Below, one piece after another: positions 24,799 to 33,008 of a stretch of DNA of 64,000 nucleotides (positions are counted from its first letter, which is position 1; every line of letters begins with the position of its first letter). A program made the position numbers and the translations under genes. This DNA comes from Collimonas silvisoli (GTDB lineage Bacteria; Pseudomonadota; Gammaproteobacteria; Burkholderiales; Burkholderiaceae_D), in the NCBI RefSeq assembly GCF_018305005.1, contig NZ_JAGQEG010000021.1, positions 1 through 64,000 of the forward strand. Reading direction: 5' to 3'. The notes beneath the pieces were generated by a model. That model saw only the letters and a program-made list of their open reading frames with translations. It ran no database searches and was not told the origin of the DNA.

Positions 24799-24934
24799 GG
24801 TGGGCTCGTCAAAATGTGGGAAAAGAGCCGTCGCGTACTGAACGGCCGCGCGTATTACACCTGCATCCCATGACTAATTCTGTGCATTGGTTTGCACTTC
24901 ATTTTGTACGTCATTTCCTAGCTCATTTCATACA

Positions 24935-26047
24935 CTAAGGCTCAGGAAAAACAAAATCGAAACTGCGCTGCAGCCGATAGTCGATGTTCAAACCAATGTG
25001 GCTGGCGGTACGCAAATTCACCGCCGTGAGCACCTCGCGCAACGGCGCCACGCCGCGCTTGCGGGACTCTCCTGCAAGTACGCCGAGAGCGGTATTAGCC
25101 AAGTCGTGGCCCAGCCCCAGGTTGTTCGGATATAAGGCAAACAGGGCGCCCTTCCTGACGTGCAGGAAGCTGCTGGAAAAAAACGGCACGCCATGGCTCC
25201 AGGATTCCTTGAGGACCAGCGGCAAAATCGTGTCCTCGTCCACCGTGGTGGCGTCCTGGAGCAGCCAGATCGCGTCAAGCCGGCTGTCGGCTGCGGCAAA
25301 AGCGGCTTCGTATAGACGCGCCGCCGAGGCCAGATCGTGCGCTTCATGGATCACCAATTCGAAGCCGAGAGTCTTGGCTGCTTCGCGCGCCAGTTTGATC
25401 AGCCAATCGTTGTGCTGCGGATCGTAGACTACGGTTATCCTTTTTATCCCGGGCAGCAGTTTTTTCAGGAGCGCGAACAGCAGGGCCGGATCAGGTGTCA
25501 GGCTGATGCCGGCCAGGTTGCGGCTCTCGCTCTCGGGCACCGAAAGCACGCCGCCGACCACCACCGCGATATCCCGCTCCAGCCCGGATGCGGCCTTCAG
25601 CCCTTGACGCCCGAGCGCAATCACCACCTTGACGCCGCCGCGCGTCAACTGCGCGCTGAGCTCGGCCGGATTGCTGTTCGGTCCGACCGGGTAAGTGTTC
25701 ACCGGAACTTTGGCTTGCTCCTGGATGCCTTCGATAATCTTGGCAAAGATACTGCGATAGGGTTCGCCGATATCCGGATAAATCACTGCAATCGCGCCTT
25801 TGCTGTCGCTGATGTCCTGCCGCTTTGGCGCGGCATCCAGGGCGGCCAGCACGATCGGCGTGGATTCATTGTGCAGCATAGGCGCTTCGGCAGCGCTTTC
25901 ACTCCAATTCTGGAACCGGTCTTTTACGACTCCGACGCGCTTACCGAGGTCAGGCGGCGCACCCTCCTGCTGGCTGGCATGGACGAGCGTACATGCCAGC
26001 AGCAGGACCAAGCCGGTCTCGATCCGCGATGCGGCTGCATGTCTCAT
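24935..26047 (-). CDS. Periplasmic ABC-type substrate-binding protein (ABC_sub_bind type)
   Basis: From the ATG at 26047 the product has a signal segment (GLVLLLACTLVHAS) and a two-lobed binding-protein core. GAIAVIYPDIGEPYRSIFAKI, GGVKVVIALGRQGLKAAS, KRITVVYDPQHNDWLI, and LDAIWLLQDATTVDEDTILP match the TrpX/ABC_sub_bind family pattern. No ABC permease or ATPase is nearby. Instead it sits between a TonB-dependent receptor and a hybrid kinase, so it probably serves as a periplasmic sensor or relay for the kinase rather than as part of a transporter. Longer in-frame starts (to 26185) overlap the receptor gene and lack a signal peptide. Confidence 0.82.
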   Translation of the reverse strand: MRHAAASRIETGLVLLLACTLVHASQQEGAPPDLGKRVGVVKDRFQNWSESAAEAPMLHNESTPIVLAALDAAPKRQDISDSKGAIAVIYPDIGEPYRSIFAKIIEGIQEQAKVPVNTYPVGPNSNPAELSAQLTRGGVKVVIALGRQGLKAASGLERDIAVVVGGVLSVPESESRNLAGISLTPDPALLFALLKKLLPGIKRITVVYDPQHNDWLIKLAREAAKTLGFELVIHEAHDLASAARLYEAAFAAADSRLDAIWLLQDATTVDEDTILPLVLKESWSHGVPFFSSSFLHVRKGALFALYPNNLGLGHDLANTALGVLAGESRKRGVAPLREVLTAVNLRTASHIGLNIDYRLQRSFDFVFPEP

Positions 26048-26075
26048 CCTGAGAGGCCGGATTACCACGAATGGC

Positions 26076-28187
26076 TCACAACTTGTGTTGAAACTGCACA
26101 TAGAAGGTGCGGCCCGGGAGCGGCAAATCAAAAGGAATGTTGCCCGGAGCGAAGCTCGGATCCCTGGCGTCCCGATTGAACACATTCAGCACCGTGGCGC
26201 TGACGTTCCAGTCGCCGATCACCTTCTCTTTCCTCACATTCAGGTCTAGCGTCGTATAGTCGGCAATCGGCGGCCGGGTGTCGCCCGGCTGGCGCTTGCG
26301 GTCAGCCACATGGTTGACCGTGGCGCCCAGCTGCCAGAGCGGGGCAAAGCGCCAATCGGATCGAGCGAACAGCCGTTGGCGGGGCGCCAGGCCGGCGTCT
26401 TGGCCGCTAGTCTGATCGGTGGAGTGTTGCAGCGAGTAGTTGCCGGTTAGCCGCAGATTGCGCGTTGCATCCCAAATCGCTTCCAGTTCCAGGCCGCGGC
26501 CGGTCTGGTCGCCGGTATTTTGCGCGGTGGAGCCGGTCGACGGGTCGGCATTCGGCACAAACTGAATGATGTTGTGCATGCGGTAGTAGAACAAGCTCAG
26601 GTTGGTTTGCAGCGTTTGAGTGGGCTGCCATGCGAACGCCAGCTCGCGGGTGACGATGGTTTCCGGTTTAAGGCTGGGATTGCCTATCGTGACCGGATTG
26701 TTGATGCTGTATTGCTCGGTGTATGACGGCGCCCGGAAAGCGCTGCCATAGAGTGCCTTGACGGAAAAATTATAAGCAGCATCCCACACCAGTGCCAGAC
26801 GCGGATTGACCGTGCTGCCGAAATCGGAATAGTGGTCCTCGCGCACGCCCGAAGTCAAGGTCCAGTCTTTGGCCAGGGTCCACTCATCCTGCACAAACGC
26901 ATAACCGACAGTGCGTTTATGCGGCGTCAGGAATACGCTGCTGGTGCCGTTGACATCAACGATACTGCCCAAGGGAACGAACTCGACCCCAACCCCGGGA
27001 ACCGCCACGATCCTGAAGTTCTTGCTCTCGCTGGTCTGGTACATGTCTTCAATCCGGAAGCCGGCGCCGAGCCGGATCCGGTGCTTGTCGAAGCCGGTAT
27101 AGAAGCCCGACAGGCTGAATTGGCTGTCGCGTTCAGCGTGTCCGGGATTGCCGATGACGCCGTTCGGGAAGGCTCCGGCGAAGGCGCCCGGCGGAAACAG
27201 CACCGTTGCCGGCGATGCCTGCAGCTCGTTGACATTCTTCACCGATGCCTGCGCGGTGACATCCCAATTGCGAAAGAAATTGGGATTGGAGTAGGTCAGA
27301 TCGGCATTCCAGCGTTGCGCTCTCACCCGTGCCTGGGGATCCAGGCTGCTTGCCAGGCCGACACCGGTGCCGGTTTCCTGGTTCTGGTAACCGGCACGAA
27401 AACGCCATAACTCGTAGGCGATATCGACCTGCATATCCAGATTGCCGCGCATCATTTGCTCGTGGCCGGGGGCCAGGGAAGCATGGGTTCCGAAAATTTT
27501 GTCGAGATTGGTTTGCGCATCTGCGTCTATCGTTTTATTGGCGCCGTTGGTATGGCCGCCCCCCAGATAGAAAGCCACGTCCAGCGGACCCATTTTGCCG
27601 CCATGCTGGAACCAGGCGTCGTAGCTACCGAACGATCCGGCCCGCACGCCATACTCGGTGCCGTTGATGTCGGCCGCGGTCTTGGTGATGATGTTGATGA
27701 CCCCGGCGAAAGCATCGGCGCCATACAGCGCAGATCCAGGGCCGCGGATGACCTCGATACGGGCTATGTGTTCGACCGGCACGCCGCCCCAGGCCAGGTC
27801 GCGGTTGCCAAGAAAGGCGTCATTGACGGGGATGCCGTTGATCAGCATCAATGTCTGCGGGTTGTATAGGGTGGTGATGCCGCGGAACGAATATATCGGA
27901 TCGTTGTACAAACCTGAGTAGGAGACATGCAGGCCGGGTACGCTTTCCAGCACTTGATTCATATTCGTCGCCCCCATGGCCTGGATATCCTGGTCGGTAA
28001 TCACCGAGGCTACCGCCGGCGCCCGGGAAATGTCTTGCTGGCTGCCGGTGGCGATACTGACGAAAGCTTTCTTCCCATATGAAAGGGCCAAGTCGTCTTC
28101 TTCGTTATTTTGCTGAGCCGAAGCCACGGCGGCGCTCAGACACAGGACGGCAGCGCATGGAATTTGAGATTGCCAGTGTTTTTTCAT
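26076..28187 (-). CDS. TonB-dependent outer-membrane receptor
   Basis: The 703-residue protein has a signal peptide (CAAVLCLSAAVASAQ) and a plug domain with VASVITDQDIQAMGATNMNQ, the RIEVIRGPGSALYGADAFAG motif and GVINIITK. A 22-strand barrel ends in the C-terminal aromatic signature ...GRTFYVQFQHKL. The plug lacks an added N-terminal signalling (STN) domain. It imports or senses an unknown ligand using TonB energy. It is the first gene of a same-strand set with the binding protein (28 nt downstream) and the giant kinase. Confidence 0.93.
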   Translation of the reverse strand: MKKHWQSQIPCAAVLCLSAAVASAQQNNEEDDLALSYGKKAFVSIATGSQQDISRAPAVASVITDQDIQAMGATNMNQVLESVPGLHVSYSGLYNDPIYSFRGITTLYNPQTLMLINGIPVNDAFLGNRDLAWGGVPVEHIARIEVIRGPGSALYGADAFAGVINIITKTAADINGTEYGVRAGSFGSYDAWFQHGGKMGPLDVAFYLGGGHTNGANKTIDADAQTNLDKIFGTHASLAPGHEQMMRGNLDMQVDIAYELWRFRAGYQNQETGTGVGLASSLDPQARVRAQRWNADLTYSNPNFFRNWDVTAQASVKNVNELQASPATVLFPPGAFAGAFPNGVIGNPGHAERDSQFSLSGFYTGFDKHRIRLGAGFRIEDMYQTSESKNFRIVAVPGVGVEFVPLGSIVDVNGTSSVFLTPHKRTVGYAFVQDEWTLAKDWTLTSGVREDHYSDFGSTVNPRLALVWDAAYNFSVKALYGSAFRAPSYTEQYSINNPVTIGNPSLKPETIVTRELAFAWQPTQTLQTNLSLFYYRMHNIIQFVPNADPSTGSTAQNTGDQTGRGLELEAIWDATRNLRLTGNYSLQHSTDQTSGQDAGLAPRQRLFARSDWRFAPLWQLGATVNHVADRKRQPGDTRPPIADYTTLDLNVRKEKVIGDWNVSATVLNVFNRDARDPSFAPGNIPFDLPLPGRTFYVQFQHKL

Positions 28188-28293
28188 TGTCGACCCATTT
28201 GATGGAACACAAATGCCGCCAAGAGACGCCAGGCCGCCCTCACCTCACTTCACCTCCTGCCAATCTCCCCGCTGCCCTACCCTATAGTTTTTG

Positions 28294-29100
28294 TTATTCT
28301 TGCTGCCAAAGGCGCCACGCCGGCCCCTCATAGCGCAGTTGCGAACATCGCAGTGGAAACGTCGCACCTTCGGGACGCTGGCTGGCTTCCAGATAACACG
28401 GGGGCATGCCCGCCATGAATGAAGGCAGCAGGAACAGGTAGCACTCGCGCGGCGAGAACCCCATATCGAGCGGAATCGCCACGACCACGCCGCCATAGTT
28501 GATCGGCAGCTGTCGTCCCATCCTGGCCAGGCCTTTCTCTATTTCAAACGCCAATTGCAGATACGGGCCTTGCGCTATGTGCTCGTGCTCCATGCGGGCC
28601 AGAATCGCCGGTATCCGTTCGTCTACTTGAAGCGTGGCTACCGGCCGGCCATATCCCAGGATGCGCTTGTGCAGCTGCAGCTCCTGTTCCAGGATTGCTT
28701 GCAAGGCTTCCCCCGCAAGCATGCGCTGATGGGCGCGAACCAGGAAATCCGCCGCGGCGAATTCCGGCTGCCAGCCATAAATGCTTGCTTCCGAAACGGC
28801 AATCGCGGCTGCGACGCCAAGCGCGCCGGTACTGCGGGCGCTACCTGCCAAGGCAGCGACGCGATTGTTCCACAAGCGGGGATCCGGATAGCTGGTGTAG
28901 GTCCAAAGAGCATGCAGCAGCGCCGTTTGCTGCGGTGAAAAACGGCGGCCGGTAATGCCGAAGGCATACAGTGCTATCCAATCCATGTCTTTCAGGTCGG
29001 CATGCAGATCGTGGCCCCGGAACACCGCCCGCTCTCCCGGAAAACATGCGCCCATGCGGGTGCGCAAGGGCCCTTCATAATCCAGCAAAGCGTTGCTCAT
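28294..29100 (-). CDS. Citrate-synthase-fold protein B (degenerate active site)
   Basis: The 268-residue product keeps citrate-synthase architecture: YAFGITGRRFSPQQTALLHA, RSTGALGVAAAIAVSEASIYGWQP (where the HGG region should be), RILGYGRPVATLQVDERIPA (replacing PGFGHRVY), and a C-terminal PLRCSQLRYEGP like the RPRQLYTGP end. Both catalytic histidines of true citrate synthases appear replaced (Tyr and Arg). The ATG at 29100 overlaps the stop of the partner gene. It probably pairs with protein A to make a heteromeric enzyme or binding unit. The reaction is not known. Confidence 0.65.
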   Translation of the reverse strand: MSNALLDYEGPLRTRMGACFPGERAVFRGHDLHADLKDMDWIALYAFGITGRRFSPQQTALLHALWTYTSYPDPRLWNNRVAALAGSARSTGALGVAAAIAVSEASIYGWQPEFAAADFLVRAHQRMLAGEALQAILEQELQLHKRILGYGRPVATLQVDERIPAILARMEHEHIAQGPYLQLAFEIEKGLARMGRQLPINYGGVVVAIPLDMGFSPRECYLFLLPSFMAGMPPCYLEASQRPEGATFPLRCSQLRYEGPAWRLWQQE

Positions 29101-29918
29101 GCATGCTCCTTCGAGAAAGCCGGGCCAGGATCGTTTTCGAGATCCAGTTCGAAGAAAGGAAATTGGCGAAAACCTTGCTTGCCTTGTTCCAGCGCGTGGG
29201 CGGCGGCGCCGGGCAGCCGCAGCAGCAGGGCCAGCATCTCGCCCTCGCTGGGAGAGAAATCCAGATCCGCGAGCGCAGCAGCGGCCACGCCTGTCATTGC
29301 CAGCGGATGGCCGGCGGCGGTTTCCAAAGCGGCCTGCTCCTGCGCCAGCCACGCCAGGCGCCCTGCCGGCATGATCTCAACCAGATGCACCAGGGTCTGG
29401 CGCACCGGGTTGGCGCATTGTTTGCCGTAGGGATCGAAGCCAGGCGGATGTTCCGGCTCAGGCCACACCTGCTGGCGGGTCGGCGCAGCCGGACCAGCCA
29501 GGCTGGAGCGCCAGGCTGCGAGTTCAGTGCCGTTATTCTGCCAAGCCTCCAAAGCCAGGAAGACTTCGCGGGCGCCGCCGTAGGAACCGGCGCCGACAGC
29601 CAGCGCCGCCATCAGTACCGAGGCGGCAGTTGAACCGCCGACCCCGGCCGCCATCGCGGCATGCACCGAGGGATCGCGCGGCCCCGGGTTGGCTAGCGCC
29701 ACAGCCAGAATTTCCAATGCGGCAGCGACGTTCGGCGTTGGGCGCTCGCCTTTGAACAGCAGATACAGGTATTCGGTGTAGCGGGCTTTGCCAAGCAAGT
29801 CGCCGTAGACGTCGTAACCCCGGCAGTAGCAGGCTGCGGCAGCGAAAGGATTGTCCGCTTCCGGCTCTTCGTGCCAGATGCTGGTGCGAATGCTGTTGGG
29901 ATTTTCCTGGCCGCTCAT
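29097..29918 (-). CDS. Citrate-synthase-fold protein A (citryl-CoA-lyase-like)
   Basis: The 273-residue product shows the small citrate-synthase/citryl-CoA-lyase pattern: CYCRGYDVYGDLLGKARYTE, YLYLLFKGERPTPN, GSTAASVLMAALAVGAGSYG followed by GAREVF, then PPGFDPYGKQCANPVRQTLV, and a C-terminal large-domain helix MLALLLRLPGAAAHALEQGK. The usual HGGA and PGFGHR catalytic histidines read YGGA and GFDPYG. It is preceded by the SDR gene and overlaps gene B by 4 nt (translational coupling). A CoA-thioester aldol or lyase role is plausible from the fold but unproven. Confidence 0.68.
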   Translation of the reverse strand: MSGQENPNSIRTSIWHEEPEADNPFAAAACYCRGYDVYGDLLGKARYTEYLYLLFKGERPTPNVAAALEILAVALANPGPRDPSVHAAMAAGVGGSTAASVLMAALAVGAGSYGGAREVFLALEAWQNNGTELAAWRSSLAGPAAPTRQQVWPEPEHPPGFDPYGKQCANPVRQTLVHLVEIMPAGRLAWLAQEQAALETAAGHPLAMTGVAAAALADLDFSPSEGEMLALLLRLPGAAAHALEQGKQGFRQFPFFELDLENDPGPAFSKEHA

Positions 29919-29944
29919 CTGATCTCCTGTCGTTGTAGATACTG

Positions 29945-30694
29945 CTAAAGCAGGCTCATGCCGCCATCGACAACAATTTCCTCGCCGACCACGTATGCCG
30001 AGTCTTCCGAAGCCAGGAACAGGGCAACCTTGGCCACCTCTTGCGGACTGCCGAAACGCTTGCTCGGCGATTTTTGCTCGATCCCGCTTTTTATTTCCTG
30101 GGCCATGTCTGGCGGCAGGCCGAAGCGGTCGAAGATGGGCGTGGCGATGGGGCCGGGGCTGATCGCATTGATCCGGATCCCGCGGCCGACAAGTTCCAGG
30201 GCCAGCGATCGCACTAGCGAGCGCAAGGCAGCCTTGCTGGCGCCGTAGACGCTGAAATTGGGCGAGCCCAATTGGTTGGTGATGGACGTGGTGACGATAA
30301 TGGAGGCGTTGGCGCCGAACAAAGGCAAGGCTTTCTGGATGGTGAAGAATACCCCTTTGAAGTTGATCCCCATGATGTCGTCGAACTGGGTTTCGGACAC
30401 CAGTTCAATCGGCGCTGCAGTTGCAACGCCGGCGTTGACGAACAACACATCCAAGCGCTTGAAATGGCTTTCCACCTGCTGCATCAAAGCGGCGATTTCG
30501 GCCAGATTTCCAGCGTCGCTACGGATGATCAGGGTTTCACTGCCCAGCTCCTCTCGGGCACGCGCCAAACCGTCCGGGTCGCGCCCCGTGATCGCCAGCC
30601 GGGCGCCGTGTTCCAGGAACAGTTTTGCGCTGGCTAAACCGATGCCGCTCGAACCGCCGGTGATCAGCACCGTCTTCCCTGTGAGTTTATCCAT
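29945..30694 (-). CDS. Short-chain dehydrogenase/reductase (SDR)
   Basis: The 249-residue classical SDR has the cofactor loop TGGSSGIG, VNAG in the fourth strand, catalytic Ser in VTTSIT, the YGASK active-site pair, and the terminal EEIVVDGGMSLL. It should oxidise an alcohol or reduce a ketone with NAD(P)H. The Arg in the TGRDPDG loop region favours NADPH. The ATG at 30694 has GAGGA at normal spacing, whereas one at 30700 abuts it. It lies between the TPP enzyme and the citrate-synthase-like pair, so it may reduce an acyloin or keto product of the TPP enzyme. Confidence 0.9.
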   Translation of the reverse strand: MDKLTGKTVLITGGSSGIGLASAKLFLEHGARLAITGRDPDGLARAREELGSETLIIRSDAGNLAEIAALMQQVESHFKRLDVLFVNAGVATAAPIELVSETQFDDIMGINFKGVFFTIQKALPLFGANASIIVTTSITNQLGSPNFSVYGASKAALRSLVRSLALELVGRGIRINAISPGPIATPIFDRFGLPPDMAQEIKSGIEQKSPSKRFGSPQEVAKVALFLASEDSAYVVGEEIVVDGGMSLL

Positions 30695-30703
30695 TGTCAT
30701 TCC

Positions 30704-32563
30704 TCATAGATTGCCGGCTAAAACGCGCATACGAACATTCATCGGCGGCACCTCCTCGCCATCGACGAGCACGTCCAGCAGCGTTGGCCCTTGGCGCTTG
30801 CACATGGCGGCGATATCCAGCTTGACCAGATCCTCCGGGGCGCGGATGGTATGGGCTTCGGCACCCATGGCGCGCGCCAGGGCGGCGAAATCGGTAGGAG
30901 GCAAATCGCAGCCGATACGTTCGGCACCGGCCAGCCGCTGGCCGTGCTTGACCATGCCCAGGGCCTGGTCGTTGAGGACGACGAAGATGACGGATAGCTT
31001 CTCGGCGACCGCAACCGAGATTTCCTGGCCATTCATCAGAAAGCTGCCGTCGCCGGTGATGCACACCACCGGCACTTTCGGATTGCCGGCTGCGGTGCCG
31101 ATGGCGCCGCCGATGGCCCAGCCCATCGGCGCAAAGTTCATGATGGCCCGCATCCAGCCGCCATAGGTCTTGCGGCGCCCCGGCGCGCGCGCGCTGCCGC
31201 CGCCGCCTTGCCGCCTTTCAGCTACGCGGCGGTCCTTGGGCTGCAGGTAATGGATAGCCCAGGCAACGCTATTGCCGGTATCGGCGAGAAAACGGGTGGT
31301 GGGCGGAAATAGCCGGCCCAGCTCGCCCATCAGCCGCTGCGGCAGGATCGGTATGGCGCTGCTAGTGTACTTATCCGGACTCGCCAGCATGGTATCCGGC
31401 TCCCAGTTGTCGCTATGCTGCTTGCGCACGAAGCGCCGCTGTTCATATTCGAAATTTCCGGCTCGCCGGACGTCATGCATATGCTTGTTCAGCCGGTTGA
31501 AGATCGACAGTATGCGTCCCCGCATGTGAAAACTCGCCATCGGGGTGTGGGTCAGGTGTTCTTCGGAATCGTCGATATGCACCAGCCGCGCATTGAGCAG
31601 ACTATCGCTCCAGCCACTGCTGTTCCACTCACCCATGCCGGTACCGATGGCCATGATCAGATCGACCGACTTGTCGCTCAGAGCCGCTTCTGCCGAAGCG
31701 TGGCCGGCGAAGCCGAACACGCCGCGGAAAAGCGAGTGGCGCGGACTCACCAGGCCCTTGCCGTCCGGCGTGGCGATCACAGAAGCGCCGGTCAAATCGG
31801 CGAACTGGAGAATTGCGCCGATAGCCTCGCCGCAGCCGGCGCCAATCAGCACAACGATATTTACGGCCCTCGACAACATCAGTTGCAGTGTTGCCAGCGC
31901 TTCGTCGTCAACCGCCGATGACGGCTGCAGCAGCGCCTGCAAGTCATAAGAGGGAGCCAGTTGCGTGTTGGTGCTGCGAAATACGTCCACCGGCATGCTT
32001 AAATGCACTGGCCCCATCGGCGCCCTGATGGCGCGCTGCAACGCAGTCATGAGTTTGTTCTCGAACTGCTGCGGGTGGGACACCAGCGAATTGTAGTGAG
32101 TACAGTGCTGCAGCATGCCCAGCGTATCGATTCCGGTACAAGTGGATTCCTGCAGCGGATGTTTGCCGAAGGTAGGCAAGGCCGGCTGCGCCGTGATTAC
32201 CAGCAAGGGAATATTGTTGTCGTAGGCGCAAGCCACACCGGTGATCAAATTGGTGGAGCCGGGCCCTGAGGTGGCGCAGCAGACACCGATTTTGCCGGTT
32301 TCCCGGGCATAGCCGTCGGCCATATAGGCAGCTCCCGCTTCGTGGCGCGCCAGGATGTGGCGCACGCCGCCACGGCGGCCGCTTCTGGCAAGCGCATTGA
32401 AAAGCGGCTCGATAGCGCCGCCGGGAACGCCGAAGACATATTCGATTTCCATTTGCTCAAGATAGGCCACCAGCAGGTCTGCTATTTCCATAGGCGGCTC
32501 GGGAGGCAGCTCCAGCTGCTCGCCTAACATATCGTTGTACACCTGCAAATTATCGGCACTCAT
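30704..32563 (-). CDS. ThDP-dependent enzyme, acetolactate-synthase-like
   Basis: The 619-residue protein has the three-domain acetolactate-synthase/benzoylformate-decarboxylase layout. The PYR domain contains the catalytic Glu in ILARHEAGAAYMADGYAR. The middle domain has VLIGAGCGEAIGAIL. The PP domain contains the ThDP motif GDGSFLMNGQEISVAVAEKL through FVVLND. A basic, glycine-rich insert (QGGGGSARAPGRRKT, about residues 465-490) precedes the PP domain and is unusual. GGGAGA before the ATG at 32563 sets the start. It is the first gene of the SDR/citrate-synthase-pair operon. Decarboxylation and carboligation of a 2-keto acid is expected; the substrate is unknown. Confidence 0.82.
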   Translation of the reverse strand: MSADNLQVYNDMLGEQLELPPEPPMEIADLLVAYLEQMEIEYVFGVPGGAIEPLFNALARSGRRGGVRHILARHEAGAAYMADGYARETGKIGVCCATSGPGSTNLITGVACAYDNNIPLLVITAQPALPTFGKHPLQESTCTGIDTLGMLQHCTHYNSLVSHPQQFENKLMTALQRAIRAPMGPVHLSMPVDVFRSTNTQLAPSYDLQALLQPSSAVDDEALATLQLMLSRAVNIVVLIGAGCGEAIGAILQFADLTGASVIATPDGKGLVSPRHSLFRGVFGFAGHASAEAALSDKSVDLIMAIGTGMGEWNSSGWSDSLLNARLVHIDDSEEHLTHTPMASFHMRGRILSIFNRLNKHMHDVRRAGNFEYEQRRFVRKQHSDNWEPDTMLASPDKYTSSAIPILPQRLMGELGRLFPPTTRFLADTGNSVAWAIHYLQPKDRRVAERRQGGGGSARAPGRRKTYGGWMRAIMNFAPMGWAIGGAIGTAAGNPKVPVVCITGDGSFLMNGQEISVAVAEKLSVIFVVLNDQALGMVKHGQRLAGAERIGCDLPPTDFAALARAMGAEAHTIRAPEDLVKLDIAAMCKRQGPTLLDVLVDGEEVPPMNVRMRVLAGNL

Positions 32564-33008
32564 GTCGAAATCTCCCTTGGTGGCAGGAAGCTTGCTGTGA
32601 TTCGTCAACGCGCATCGGACATCGTCATGGACATGCGATGCAGAATGAAAACATTTCTTAATAGAAATTATTGTAATCCTCTCTTCTCAAACCGCAAAGC
32701 GAATAATCAAATCGAACTGCTCTGCTCACTATCAAAATCAAGGCGGCGTGGTGACGTGGTGTTTAAGGCAGCAAGTCGTAACGGCTAGGAAGATAGATGC
32801 AGAACGCTGCTTGCGGTCATCTTTAGTTATTGCAATGAGTCCGTTATGCCAACACTGCTGGATGGCTTGGCTGAGATGTCGCCACCTATCAAAAATGACA
32901 GGTGTTTTTCTGATGCCGAATGCATTATTGTCAACAGACAACTAATGTTTTCTTGGGCGGATTTCCCGTAGAGTGCGACGGCTTTTTTAAATAAAAAAGG
33001 AGAAATCA
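32564..33008. other. Intergenic region between divergent accessory operons
   Basis: About 440 nt separate the TPP-operon start from the divergent GspE-like gene. I see no gene, RNA or strong terminator. AAAAGGAG just before 33009 is the ribosome site of the ATPase. Promoters for both directions should lie here, but none stands out. Confidence 0.5.

Noticed and set aside
28294-29352. Longer form of citrate-synthase-like protein B starting at 29352
   Set aside because: The extra 84 codons are Arg/Gly/Ala-rich and overlap gene A in another frame; the ATG at 29100 gives a family-like start and a 4-nt overlap.
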